The notes under the pieces are model-generated. The model was given only the letters and a program-made list of their open reading frames with translations, ran no database searches and had not been told where the DNA came from. This document shows, one piece after another, positions 27,380 through 38,700 of a stretch of 64,000 bases of DNA (positions within the stretch are counted from its first letter, which is position 1; each line of letters begins with the position of its first letter). This DNA is from Ovis canadensis. Lineage: Eukaryota; Chordata; Mammalia; Artiodactyla; Bovidae. Both the position numbers and the translations under genes were made by a program. The stretch lies in the NCBI RefSeq assembly GCF_042477335.2, contig NC_091727.1, positions 125,209,501 to 125,273,500 on the forward strand, given 5' to 3'.

Positions 27380-27491
27380 TTCAGGATGGGGAACATATGT
27401 ACACCCACGGCTGATTCATGTCAATGTATGGCAAAAACCACTACAGTATTGTAAAGTAATTAACCTTCAATTAAAATAATTAATTTAAGAA

Positions 27492-27503
27492 AAAGATTCA
27501 ACA
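27492..27503 (+). repeat. Right target-site duplication of the large L1
   Basis: AAAGATTCAACA follows directly on the A-rich end of the L1 and matches 21005-21016 at every position. Confidence 0.88.
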
Positions 27504-27814
27504 ACTATTTGAAGAACCCAATAATGAGAAAGTAAATCTAGATTAAAATTCCATGAGGGAATTAGTAGATTTAAAAAAGGAAAAACAGAAACACAACTTA
27601 AAGGAACATTCTCAAGAGAAAAGAACTAGATATGATAGTATGCATTGCAATAGCTTGAGATTAAATAGCATTTCAATTGACCCTGCCAGTTCATGCTATA
27701 AATTCATGCTTTTTGCCAACCAAAATACCAGGAGAAAACATATGGAAACAATCAAATATCTGGTACTCTTTGCTTCCATGAAAACGCAAAAGAGAAAAAC
27801 ATCTCACTCATTTT

Positions 27815-28470
27815 AGCAATTTTAAATGCTAATTTTTATTTACTGCTAACTGCAAAGGACATCAATACTGTGCAGTAAAACAATCACATAAATCCAATAT
27901 TAAACAATAGCATATGGGATAAATCTAAAGCAGAGCACCATGTGCCTTCAAAACTGGTTAATATCATAGAATGCAACTCAGGTCAGATGATTCTTAAGAA
28001 ACCTGAAGAGCTCTCTCTTTTAATATTATTTAGTTACCCAGAGGCAAATGCTCTTGGTTTTGCTTCATTTTCTAGAAAAGAGTAGAAGGCTTTCCAATTT
28101 TGCATTGTTTAATATGATGTGTGACATCTGAACCAAGGAAACAGTTCGTATGATTTATTCCTTTTATCAATTGGTACAATCAGCTAATATAAAGCTGACA
28201 AGCTGGCTGACAGGAAAGCAGCTGAATACAATGAAATGTGCTCAAATATGGGGCTAGTTGTACATTCATCTCAATTTCGTTATTCACAACCCAAAGAAAT
28301 ACTCCTTTATTTTAAAGTACTATTTTAAATCAAAAGATAAAATAATCTTAAAGACAGATATAATAGTAACCACTCTAACCACCCTAAATCACTTAAACAC
28401 TAACATAAAACACTTTTTAAAGCCAAAATAGCAAGAAAGATGGCAGTGCAATACTTCATACTGCTGAATC
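27815..28470 (-). other. ALG13: ALG13 3' UTR (predicted)
   Basis: This stretch follows the ALG13 stop codon on the minus strand and runs to a point just past an AATAAA at 27840-27835. No interspersed repeat is visible in it, although repeats crowd the surroundings. Other weak signals exist, for example near 28305, so shorter forms are possible. Confidence 0.6.
27835..27840 (-). promoter_or_regulatory. ALG13: Candidate ALG13 poly(A) signal
   Basis: TTTATT on + is AATAAA on the minus strand, about 630 bases after the stop. The minus strand beyond it is T/G-rich around 27785-27805, which suits a downstream element. The L1 insertion site lies about 340 bases further on, so the L1 does not interrupt the predicted 3' end. 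Confidence 0.55.
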
Positions 28471-28733
28471 TTACATATTCTGAGGTACATAATGAGAAGC
28501 TGGAGGGGCAGCAATATAGCCAAGTGGCCCAGGATTCATAGCACCATGAATTTGTGGAGAACCACCATACGCTGCACCAACTGGATGCCAGGGAGCAACA
28601 TAGGGATAATCTGGCACAACAGGAAGGCAGGAATCAAAACCTGGCAAAGGTGGCTGCCCATACAGATCTGACATCACTGGATAATAGACTGCTCCATGAG
28701 GGACAGATGCAGGGTCAGCATTTGGAAAAGTAC
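28471..28733 (-). CDS. ALG13: ALG13 last coding exon
   Basis: The minus-strand acceptor (AG at 28735-28734 behind CTTTCTTTGTTTC) opens an exon of two split-codon bases, 86 codons and TAA at 28473-28471. The peptide starts [19 protein letters not shown] and ends ASHYVPQNM. It is rich in Pro, Tyr and Gly, with no enzyme motif. This is the extreme C-terminus of the long ALG13 isoform. The first two bases (GT) complete a Gly codon begun by the G that ends the exon at 34342. This Pro-rich tail is a low-complexity region of unknown role. Confidence 0.93.
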
Positions 28734-29550
28734 CTGAAACAAAGAAAGCACACAGTACACTTCATATACAAAGATTCACTAAACATCAACATAAACAGAT
28801 ATTCTTGAGGTAAAAATGAAATTTAGCATTAACTCTAAGAAAAGATCCTACAATTGTAGGAGGAACACTTTAGATATGAACATTAGTGACTAAAACAGAC
28901 TACTAAAATATAAAAATTTTCTAATTAAAATTAAATACATATGTATATAAAATATATCAAATGTACTCTACATAGAGACAGCTACCTTTTTGGGAAGAGT
29001 TTAGTTATCAACAGACAAAATACACAAACATTCTCGAGTCATTTTTGTCAATTAAGTTATTAAAAGAGTTGGTCAGAATTATAAAATATTTTTTTCCATA
29101 TGACACATATCACCCAAATAACCATTTTGTATTATTTTAGCAATTAAAAATTCAAGTGTTGTTACAGTCTTGTCTGTACTTAAAGGTAAAATTCTGAAAA
29201 GCATTCCAAAAATTTAAGAGTTATCTCTTGAATGTCATTAACATGCTAGCATCATTTTAATTTTATAGCACTTCCACTGCATCAGTTTTAGTGGAAATAA
29301 ACATATGCTGTTCTGCAATTATAGTGACTATATAAATGTTTTTTTTTAATGGATTCCTTTATTACTTGGGGTATCTTAACGTCGTTTTGTGAAATTAAGA
29401 CAGGCACTGTCTCATGTTTACTACAATAAAAATAGCTCTATAAAAGGTACATGGAACAAAAAGGCAATAATAGTTGATATTTTAATTTGTATTACCATGG
29501 AGCATATCATACCACCACATGAGGGATGAGATTTTATAGTCCTAATAGTA

Positions 29551-31614
29551 TGACTTAAATCAAACCCCTTATGATTATACAGTGGAAGTGAGAAATAGAC
29601 TTAAGGGCCTAGATCTGATAGAGTGCCTGATGAACTATGGAATGAGGTTCGTGACACTGTACAGGAGACAGGGATTGAGACCATCCTCATGGAAAAGAAA
29701 TGCAAAAAAGCAAAATGGCTGTCTGGGGAGGCCTTACAAATAGCTGTGAAAAGAAGAGGGGCAAAAAGCAAAAGAGAAAAGGAAAGATATAAGCATCTGA
29801 ATGCAGAGTTCCAAAGAATAGCAAGAAAAGAAAAGAAAGCCTTCTTCAGTGATCAATGCAAAGAAACAGAGGAAGACAACAGAATGGGAAAGACTAGAGA
29901 TCTCATCAAGAAAATTAGAGATACCAAGGGAACATTTCATGCAAAGATGGGCTCAATAAAGGACAGAAATGGTCTGGACCTAACAGAAGCAGAAGATATT
30001 AAGAAGAGGTGGCAAGAATACATAGAAGAACTGTACAAAAAAGATCTTCATGACCAAGATAATCATGATGTGATCACTAATCTAGAGCCAGACATCTTGG
30101 AATGTGAAGTCAAGTGGGCCTTAGAAAGCATCACTATGAACAAAGCTAGTGGAGGTGATGGAATTCCAGTGGAGCTGTTTCAAATCCTGAAAGATGATGC
30201 TGTGAAAGTGTTGCACTCAATATGCCAGCAAATTTGGAAAACTCAGCAGTGGCCACAGGACTGGTAAAGGTCAGTTTTCATTCCAATTCCAAAGAAGGGC
30301 AATGCCAAAGAATGCTCAAACTACCGCACAATTGCACTCATCTCACAGGCTAGTAAAGTAATGTTCAAAATTCTCCAAGCCAGGCTTCAGCAATACATGA
30401 ACCATGAACTCCCTGATGTTCAAGCTGGTTTTAGAAAAGGCAGAGGAACCAGAGAACAAATTGCCAACATCCGCTGGATCATGGAAAAAGCAAGAGAGTT
30501 CCAGAAAAACATCTATTTCTGCTTTATTGACTATGCCAAAGCCTTTGACTGTGTGGATCACAGTAAACTGTGGAAAATTCTGAAAGAGATGGGAATATCA
30601 GACCACCTGACCTGCCTCTTGAGAAATCTGTATGCAGGTCAGGAAGCAACAGTTAGAACTAGACATGGAACAACAGACTGGTTCCAAACAGGAAAAGGAG
30701 TACGTCAAGGCTGTATATTGTCACCCTGCTTCTTTAACTTATATGCAGAGTACATCATGAGAAACACTGGGCTGGAAGAAGCACAAGCTGGAATCAAGAT
30801 TGCTAGGAGAAATATCAATAACCTCAGATATGCAGATGACACCACCCTTATGGCAGAAAGTGAAGAGGAACTAAAAAGTCTCTTGATGAAAGTGAAAGAG
30901 GAGAGTGAAAAAGTTGGCTTAAAGCTCAACATTCAGAAAACGAAGATCATGGCATCTGGTCCCATCACTTCATGGCAAATAGATGGGGAAACAGTGGAAA
31001 CAGTGTCAGACTTTATTTTGGGGGGCTCCAAAATCACTGCAGATAGTGACTGCAGCCATGAAATTAAAAGACACTTACTCCTTGGAAGGAAAGTGATGAC
31101 CAACCTAGATATCATATTCAAAAGCAGAGACATTACTTTGCCGACTAAGGTCCGTCCAATCAAGGCTATGGTTTTTCCTGTGGTCATGCATGGTGTGAGA
31201 GTTGGACTGTGAAGAAGGCTGAGCGCCAAAGAATTGATGCTTTTGAACTGTGGTGTTGGAGAAGACTCTTGAGAGTCCCTTGGACTGCAAGCAGATCCAA
31301 CCAGTCCATTCTGAAGGAGGTCAACCCTGGGATTTATTTGGAAGGAATGATGCTGAAGCTGAGGCTCCAGTACTTTGGCCACCTCATGCGAAGAGCTGAC
31401 TCATTGGAAAAGACTCTGATGCTGGGAGGGATTGGGGGCAGGAGGAGAAGGGGACGACCGAGGATGAGATGGCTGGATGGCATCACGGACTCGATGGACG
31501 TGAGTCTGAATGAACTCCGGGAGATGGTGTTGGACAGGGAGGCCTGGCGTGCTGCGATTCATGGGGTCGCAAAGAGTTGGACACTACTGAGCGACTAAAC
31601 TGAACTGAACTGAA
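29551..31614 (+). mobile_element. BovB LINE, 5'-truncated, nearly intact reverse transcriptase frame
   Basis: It runs from the late endonuclease/linker ('tgacttaaatcaaacccctt') to the BovB 3' end ('gaactgaactgaa'). One frame is open from 29623 to 31212 except for a single TAA at 30265-30267, where relatives have a sense codon. The RT contains FIDYAKAFDCVDHSKLWKIL, then GVRQGCILSP, then the catalytic YADD at 30829-30840. A one-base loss near 31190 shifts the last 129 codons (31209-31598) into the next frame. With about two lesions in 2 kb this is the youngest-looking BovB in the window. It lies antisense in an ALG13 intron. Confidence 0.93.
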
Positions 31615-31699
31615 TATGCTAAACTATAATATGCCTTCAGAAAAGGGAGGAGAGAAATAAAATTCACATTCCTCACATGCAACAGGATCAGTATATCTA

Positions 31700-31870
31700 T
31701 ACATATAAGGTTTCATTTAGTTCTTATAACAAGTCTGGAAAGTCATATAATATATTATTTCCCATTTTACATAAAATCAGACTTAAGGAGGTTAGGTAAC
31801 TTAGCAGAAATCACATCCATCAAGCAGCAGCTGCTGGAATGGAAAGCAGATTTGGTTAGGTTAGTATACA
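31700..31870 (-). repeat. MIR, antisense
   Basis: Reversed MIR wording: 'ttcccattttacataaaatc' then 'gaggttaggtaacttagcag'. Confidence 0.6.
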
Positions 31871-32007
31871 TTGTTCTACCTCCTGCTGATTCTAAGATGG
31901 GCAGTCCAAAGATCCTATGCTAAACCCTTCAAAATGCCTCCTGATCTATATTATACTATAAACTGATAGAAAAAGCAAGCATCCTTATGGTCTGGCACAG
32001 AGGTCTC

Positions 32008-32990
32008 AAACTCTTTGGTCTCAGGATCCCTTTACATTCTTAAAAATTTAGGATCTCAAATATCTTTTGCTTATGTGGGTTATATTTATCAATATTTATC
32101 CCATTAGGAATTAAACTAAGTTAAATATGTTATTTCACATAAAAATAAGTCAATGTTAAACTCATTTTTCATAAAACTCTGTATTATTCACCCCCTCAAA
32201 AAAAACTGTGAAACCAGTGGCACTATTTTACACTTGTGCAATCTCTAATGTATGGCTTAATAGAAGACAGCTGGATTCTCATATCTGCTTCTGTATTTTA
32301 TCTATTACGATATATCCACTTCAGTACTCTTGCCTGGAGAATGCCATGGACAGAGGAGTCTGGTGGGCTCTCATACAGCAAAACGTTGGACATGACTGAA
32401 GCGACTTTACACACATACGCATTATGATATATTTAGTTGAAATACATGAAGAAAATCTGGCCTCATACAGATATGTGGCTGGAAAAGAGAGAAGTCTTAA
32501 TAATTAGCCTTTTCAGATAACTGTAGATATTCTTTGATGCTACACTAAAACTAGCTAAGTGGTGATTTCTGAGAGGTCAGTCGCAATGTGGACTTTTCAT
32601 ACTTTGTTAACATTAAAATCCATCACTTTTTCTTGCAGACATCTTTTACAAAATCATGCACAGGTAAGATTATACATGGTAATTGTGAAAATACTATTTC
32701 ACTAAGTTATACGGATCTCCCACATGTTGACACATTTCACTATACAATGTAAAAAAACTGTATCATAAATAGTCCCCCATCGCCTATTTTATTAAAAGAA
32801 ATAATTATGTATTAGAAGCTGTCAAGCTCATGGTTATTAGATAAAAATTGGAATTCTGGATAACTTATATTTGGAAGTTGGAATCTCTATCTTTGACAAA
32901 AATACATACTATCCATTGCCCTTCTTGAAGTTACAGGCTTAGTTGTTCATCTGAGAAAATGTCTGCCAGATCCCCAGTCTGAACAACCAC
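32008..32990. repeat. Old mammalian repeat, split by a Bov-tA
   Basis: Sequence such as 'ggtctcaaactctttggtct' and 'gcttatgtgggttatattta', and after the SINE 'gaagaaaatctggcctcata', looks like one common ancient mammalian repeat continuing on both sides of a young SINE. I do not assign a family. The right limit is approximate. Confidence 0.45.
32316..32420 (+). repeat. Bov-tA SINE, truncated, with 12-bp target duplication
   Basis: Only the 3' part is present ('gtactcttgcctggagaatg' to 'ggacatgactgaagcgactt'). It is flanked by ATTACGATATAT (32304-32315) and ATTATGATATAT (32421-32432), a 12-bp duplication with one mismatch. Confidence 0.88.
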
Positions 32991-33464
32991 AGTTTGTCTA
33001 TCATTCTGTCAAGTAAAAATAGCGTTCCATGAAAGTCAGCTAGTTTAGCTCGAAACTCAAGCTCACAAATAATTTTCTTTTAAAGTCAATTATCATACTT
33101 AGATATGCAGAGAGCTTTCTGAATACTTCCTATTTTGTCATATACAATATTAAATACAATTTTTCAAATATTAAAAATGTAGTAAAATAAGAACATCTTT
33201 GATCAAACACAAATAAAGCTGGCATTTTTATATCAAGCATGTGTGAAGATGCTGATTACTAGCACAGTTTGGTGCCCCTGCTTGGATTTGTGCTTAGGTG
33301 CCAGCTATTCTACCCACACTGATATTTGTACCCTTAATGCAAATCTAACACAGCAAAAGAGACAAAATCCATGTATTACAATGAATACTTTTAGCCTCAT
33401 GGATCCTTTGAAAGAGTCCCAAGGGACCCCAAGAGGTTCATGTACCATGCTTTAAAAAATGCTG

Positions 33465-33970
33465 GTGTAGGATGAATGGATAACAAAGCCATGGTACACA
33501 TTATTCAGCCATAAAAGAATAAATTAGAGTCAGTTGTGAGGTGGATGAACCTAGAGCCTCTTATGCACAGTGAAGAAAGTCAGAAAGAGAAGAACAAATA
33601 TAGTATATTAACGCATATATATAGAGTCTAAAAAATAGTACTGATGAACCTATTCACAGTGAAGCAATGCAGATGTAGACATAGAGAACAGACAGGTGGA
33701 CACAGTGGGAGGAAGGAGAGGGTAGGACAAATTTAGAAAGTAGCATTGACATATACACACTATCATGTGTAAAATAGATAGCTAGTGGGAAGCTGCTGTA
33801 TAACAGAGGGAGCTCAGCCTGGTGCTCAGTTGACGACCCAGAGGGGTGAAATGGAGGGGGGAAGGCTCAAGAGGGAGAAGACATGTATATAAAATTATGA
33901 CTGATCCACAGTGATGTATGGAAGAGACCACCACAGCATTGTAAAGCAATTATCCTCCAATTAAAAATAT
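33465..33970 (+). mobile_element. L1 3' end, sense (ruminant-type)
   Basis: It carries the end of ORF2 ('ttattcagccataaaagaat', 'agtatattaacgcatatata') and the ruminant L1 3' UTR with 'gggagctcagcctggtgctc', ending 'tatcctccaattaaaa'. It is more diverged than the L1s at 21 kb and 60 kb. Confidence 0.82.
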
Positions 33971-33975
33971 ATATG

Positions 33976-34103
33976 GGTGGTTTAGTCACTAAGTCGTGTC
34001 CAACTCTCGCAACCCCATGGACTATAGCTTACCAGGCTCCTCTGTCCATGGGCTTCTCCAGGCAAGAATATTGGAGTGGGTTGCCATTTACTTCTCAAAA
34101 AAA
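33976..34103 (-). repeat. Bov-tA fragment, antisense
   Basis: It reads 'ggtttagtcactaagtcgtg' and 'ccaggctcctctgtccatgg' up to 'gttgccatttacttctc'. The tRNA-like head is absent. Confidence 0.85.
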
Positions 34104-34341
34104 AATACATATATATATGTATGCAAAATTTAAAAAATAAAGCTGATTAAATGAACCAAATTTAGGAAAAGGTTTAAACTGAACTTCCTATTTCTACACT
34201 TTTGTTGCAATACACAGTTACATGGTTATGTAAAATAAATTAAAGAAATGTTGGTCTAGTATAACATCTGAAGGCTATTACTGTTACACACAATAAAACT
34301 CAATTGTCTTTCTTGTAGAAAATTTCTCACTACATGCTTAC

Positions 34342-34522
34342 CATTTGCTGATACTTCTGCCTGTGTGCCATCTTGTCTCTCCACCTCACTGTATAACTGA
34401 GGAATGGTTTGATCTACTAGAGGTGGCGGCTCAGTATAGACTGGATAATTCTCTGCATGAAGCTGCTGCTGTTGTATCTGTGGCACATAAACCATGGAGT
34501 GCCAGTAGCTGTGGTGGTAGCA
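34342..34522 (-). CDS. ALG13: ALG13 exon (60 codons, Gln/Tyr/Pro-rich tail)
   Basis: The exon starts after a strong acceptor (poly-T, then CCACTTTCTTGCCCAAG) and ends at GT 34341-34340. It encodes 60 whole codons plus one base, starting [15 protein letters not shown], running through [19 protein letters not shown], and ending EVSAN. The remaining G joins the GT of the next exon. It is part of the low-complexity C-terminal tail of the long isoform. Confidence 0.93.
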
Positions 34523-35163
34523 CTTGGGCAAGAAAGTGGAAAAAAAAAAACACTTTACTATTTCTTTTCTTAAAGTAGTACCATTGTTCACTGAGGTAAA
34601 AAAAAAGCTAGGCCATGATTTTCAGGTGAGATAACAATGACTTTTGAAATAAATGACATGATATTTAGAAAATCTATTCTCTATAGCAACTTTAAGCTCT
34701 TTCTCAGCCTTTGTATTTCATATTTGGACCAGGAATTCTTTAAGGAAAGCACTCTAAGGAAATTAGAGATGTACACAATGGTTTGTATACAAAGATATTT
34801 GTTATAGCATTATTTTTAAAGGCAAAAAAATTAACAGCCTAAATATTCAGCAATAAGAAACTAGAGTGCATTATGATACAGCCATGATGTAACACAATAC
34901 AGGCAATAAAACAATCATGGCATCAAAATAAAAGTGTCCATATTGTTTAACTTAAAAAATTTACAAACCTACTTAGCCTAGTCCATATTTTATGAAATAA
35001 GCTGTAAGGAAATATATCAAAGTGTACATTGATTGGAAATATATCAAAGTGTACATTGATTACACAAGTGATTTCAGTTTTCTTTACACATTAGTATTTT
35101 CCATATGCTCCATAATGAAAGCTATTACTTTTAATATGAGAAAATATTAAAATATCTATTGTA

Positions 35164-35346
35164 CATAAGAATCTGCTTGCAATGCAGGAGATGTGGGTTC
35201 AATCTCTGTGTCAGGAAGATCCCCTGGAGAAGGAAATGGCACCCCACTTCAGAGTTCTTGCCTGGGAAATCCCATGGGCAGAGGAGCCAGGCAGGCTACA
35301 GTCTATGGGGTCGCAAAAGAATAGGACATGGCTTAGCGACCAAAGA
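35164..35346 (+). repeat. Bov-tA SINE, sense
   Basis: Head-region wording 'gcaatgcaggagatgtgggt' is followed by 'aggaagatcccctggagaag' and the tail 'catggcttagcgacca'. The first ~25 bases of the head are missing. Confidence 0.9.
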
Positions 35347-35349
35347 ATA

Positions 35350-35520
35350 ACAGCAACAAAATGTAGGAGACTATACAACACAGGGAACATAGTCAATATT
35401 TTATAATAACTATAAATGGAGCATAACCTTTAAAAACTGTGCATCACTATACTGTACACCCGTAATATATAATATTGTACAGCAACTATACTTAAAAATA
35501 CTAAAAATAAATAAATAATA
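35350..35520 (+). mobile_element. Old L1 3' UTR remnant, sense
   Basis: It shows the ending common in artiodactyl L1s: 'cacagggaacatagtcaata', 'atactgtacacccgtaat', then 'cagcaactatacttaaaaat' and A-rich sequence. Confidence 0.6.
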
Positions 35521-36435
35521 AAACTGCCTCTGCTTTGTTTCCACATGTGACTATAATAAACATAACTGAAGGGGCAAGCATTTTTATTTCTCCAATTCTT
35601 GAAACTGCATTTAGGAAATATAGTCTCAAGAACAAAAATCCACTCCATTACCCTTAAATTATAAATGTGTGCCTATCGGGGAAGATAGTTTCTTGGAAAT
35701 GATATGTTCAAGGTTTTAGGGAAATCAGTATCTTGGAAAACACAAACTAATCTGAGTATTATCCAGGAGACTATTTAATTTAGTATATCATTGGCCAAAT
35801 TTGAAGATGCATCATTCTTTTTCAGAAAATATGCCATCTTATTTTATCAGAAGTGTATTTTAGGGGGAAATGATCCCTGAAAGAATAAAGTAAAAGAGCT
35901 CTTACCTGATATCAGAGATACCTTTCAGTGTTATTAAGATATTTGTCAATATTCCCTTTCTACAACTCAGGGAAGTGGTAAAAATCAGTTTTTGGCAAGT
36001 ATCTATGAACACAAGTGCTTTAAAAATAATAGTTCTTTAAATGTCTTTGACTTAGTCTAATTACTTTTCACGTAAAATACAGAAATAGCCACAAAAATGT
36101 TTTAAGTAAATAGAATAATCCATTTGAGAAAGAAAAACATAGTGAATAGTCAGCATATGATGTTAAACATGGAAGCCAATATATGCTAAAGTTGTACTGC
36201 ATAGAGACACCATTCACAACAATTTAACAACTATTTTATAAGAAAAGCTGAAGCACTAGGAGGTTAAAGTACAAAATTGGCCTGGGTCACCTTCAGAGAT
36301 ATAAAGACAGAAATAAACCTTTTAGGTCACTCAAAGTATTCTTGGGTTTTAAGGTTCAAGAGTCTGATTATCAAAACAGCTTACATTTTTAAGAGAGCTT
36401 TTTCTAAATCAAAGCAATTTTAATAGGACTCTTAC

Positions 36436-36476
36436 CTGTAATCCCAGATTGAAATAGTACTGCAAAACTTTTGTAT
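36436..36476 (-). CDS. ALG13: ALG13 41-bp micro-exon
   Basis: On the minus strand the exon lies between an AG (36478-36477, after TTTAATTTT) and GTAAGAG (from 36435). Its 41 bases are two that complete a split Asp codon (G+AT) and 13 codons, TKVLQYYFNLGLQ. It is too short to be seen as an open frame. It is required: it is the only segment I found between the proline-rich exon (one base left over) and the exon at 34522 (phase 0) that restores the frame. The resulting LGLQ/CYHHSYW junction fits the ALG13 tail. Confidence 0.88.
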
Positions 36477-37399
36477 CTAAAATTAAATATTTACATTTTA
36501 GTGACTAGATGACATAGAAAATTAAAACTTACCACTTAAAGAGCTCTTCTCTTCGACTATTAATGTATATACAACAAATGTAGTCTTCCCACATCAACAC
36601 TACCCTCAATCCTACCTTATAGTAAATGACCATTTACCTACCACTAAGATCATGTTCTAACTGAAGGTTTAATCAAGAAATACATATTTAAATTCTACTC
36701 TTAATATTAGGTAGATGTTACAGGAATACTACTATGCAGATACTTAGAAAGAATGTAATAAAGGCATTTTCTTGCTTGTCTCAAGACTAGAATTTTAATA
36801 CAAATCTACTACAAAAACAATCATACTGGTCTTCGGAGCTAAGACACAGTACAAATTAATGATCTATGAATGCCAGGATCAGTGATGTCCACTAAGACAA
36901 CCAGCACTGTTTAAAACAATCTACCTTGTTTTTATTTAACATGACAAACATACCACCACTAGAACTCCAAAAAGAGGAGGCAATGAGCAAGGTAACTCAA
37001 ATTATACCCTAAGGTGATAAAATTTCTCCAGACATAGAACTTAATTAAAAATTTCTATAAATAAACAAAAACTAGATGTATGAGAGAAGAGGGAATAGCC
37101 TTAGCATTTCAATTATAGCTCTAAATGCATTTTTACTGATTGATCTGGAATTCACATATATTCTTATCAGTATAACGAGTTTTACTAAAACTCTCAGAAA
37201 GCCCCTCCCCTTCTTAAGTTGGAGACTCCCAATACATACAAATGTATTTACTGCCTCTTTAAAAGAATGAGCTTGTATTCTGACTATTATGTGGGAGTAC
37301 AGTATAAAAGCCTAATACTCAAGCTGAAGAATATGAAAAGATAATAGCAGGAAGTAAACCCACAAATGGCATGGGATTCCACCTCTTGGTATTCACATA

Positions 37400-37895
37400 C
37401 ATCCACATGAAATTTGCATACAAAATACACACCAGTATTATTCACAATAGCAAAAATGTAGTAACAACCCAAATGTCCATCAACTAATAGATAATAAAAT
37501 AAAGTGTGTCTATATATAATGGACTGTTACTCAGCTGAAAAAAGAAGGAAATAATGACATATGTTACAACGTGGATGAACCTTGAAAACACTATGCCAAG
37601 TGAAAGAAGTCAGCCTACAAAAGACCACATATTATACGACTCCAGAATAGGCAGAAATGTATGTCCAGAAAAGGCAAATCTAGAGATGGAAAGTAGAACA
37701 GTAGTTGCCAGGGCCAGAGAAAATGAAGACTAACTGCTAATGGGTACAGGGTTTCTTTTGGGATTATGAAAATGTTCTGGAATTAGACAGTGGTGATGGG
37801 TGCACAAATCTGTGCATATACTAAAAAGCACTGAATTATATATACTTTACATGGATGACTTGTATGGTGTATGAATTATATCTCAAGCTGTCAAA
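37400..37895 (+). mobile_element. Old L1 3' end, sense (L1MA/L1MB-like)
   Basis: ORF2-end wording ('aacccaaatgtccatcaact', 'acgtggatgaaccttgaaaa', 'agtgaaagaagtcagcctac') is followed by a 3' UTR with 'gtagttgccagggccagaga'. It is strongly diverged. Confidence 0.75.
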
Positions 37896-38117
37896 AAATG
37901 GCAGGCAAGGACTATAAGAACTGAAAAACATCACTTTGAAATGTAATTGGGGTGGGATCATGAAAATGATAGGATTTAAATAGGAAATTATATGGAAGAG
38001 TGGGGGTTGGGGAAGAATGTGAGCAGGTTCACCATGTTAGAAAAGACTTAGAAGTAGAAAACCAGGTGCATAGAGTTCTTGTAAAAGTAGGAGATAAGGT
38101 ACAAGTTTGGATTGACC

Positions 38118-38700
38118 AGCAGGCTCTTATAAAACTAAACACACACTTATCTATAAGCCATAAATTTCACTCCTAGGTATCTGCCCAAGGGAAATGAAAA
38201 CACATGTTCACAAAGACTTTTACAAGCATATTCATAGCAGCTTTATACATAACAGACCCAAATTAGAAATAGTCCAGGTGTCCCTCAACAGGAGAATGGA
38301 CAAACTGTGGAATACCTATACAATGAAATACTACTTAGCAACACAGACTACTGATATATGAAGCAACATGGAAGAATCTCAAAAACACTGCATTGAGTTT
38401 AAGAAACCATTCATAAAGAGTACATATTGCATGATTATATTCACAAGAAATTTTAAAACAGGTAAAACTATGGAAGAAAAATATCAGAATAGTGATTATC
38501 TCTAAGGGGAAGTAGAGATAGGGGTGGGGAATGACTGGAAAGGGGAATGAGGGAACTTTGTGGATAATGATGTTCTATACCTTGATGGGTATTTGGGTTA
38601 TACAATTGCACATACTCATTTGTCAAAACTCAGCAAGTGTACACGTAAGTTTTGCTCATTTCATTATAAGTAGACATCACATCAAAAGAAAAATAGATCC
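38118..38700 (+). mobile_element. Old L1 3' end, sense
   Basis: A second copy of the same L1 region ('tcactcctaggtatctgccc', 'gtgtccctcaacaggagaat', 'tactacttagcaacacag'). Because it restarts upstream of the position where the previous fragment ended, it is a separate insertion or a duplication. Confidence 0.72.

Larger units (their letters stand above)
21017..27491 (+). mobile_element. Near full-length bovine-type L1 with its own 5' UTR, inactive
   Basis: It is flanked by a 12-bp duplication. It starts with a GC-richer 5' UTR (21017 to about 22125) holding reiterated 'gacctgggaagtg' units and a 20-A run near 21351. Only the C-terminal part of ORF1 follows (about 22126-22455 and 23120-23290), split by a BovB insertion. 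ORF2 runs from ATG 23341 (GSYLSIITLNVNGLNAP, endonuclease) through reverse transcriptase with FADD at 25410-25421 to YGI-stop near 27136. The 3' UTR contains a G-run cluster. The ORF1 start and coiled coil are missing. ORF2 has several nonsense codons (24912, 25377, 26487) and frameshifts in the endonuclease half. It is not mobile. Confidence 0.93.
28734..34341 (-). other. ALG13: ALG13 intron with BovB, L1 and SINE insertions
   Basis: The intron has GT at 34341-34340 and AG at 28735-28734 on the minus strand. It holds a BovB (29551-31614), a MIR (31700-31870), an old repeat (32008-32990) split by a Bov-tA, an L1 3' end (33465-33970) and a Bov-tA tail fragment (33976-34103). From 28740 to 29550 I see only AT-rich unique sequence. 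Confidence 0.85.
34523..36435 (-). other. ALG13: ALG13 intron
   Basis: It contains a Bov-tA (35164-35346) and an old L1 3' UTR remnant (35350-35520). A donor-like CAG/GTAAGAG at about 35886-35905 on the minus strand is discussed among the rejected items. The rest is AT-rich with nothing recognised. Confidence 0.8.

Noticed and set aside
35886-35960. Donor-like CAG/GTAAGAG on the minus strand, with a possible 16-bp micro-exon in an ALG13 intron
   Set aside because: The acceptor side (AACACTGAAAG) has no pyrimidine tract, and a 16-bp exon would break the frame. The 41-bp exon at 36436-36476 already closes it.
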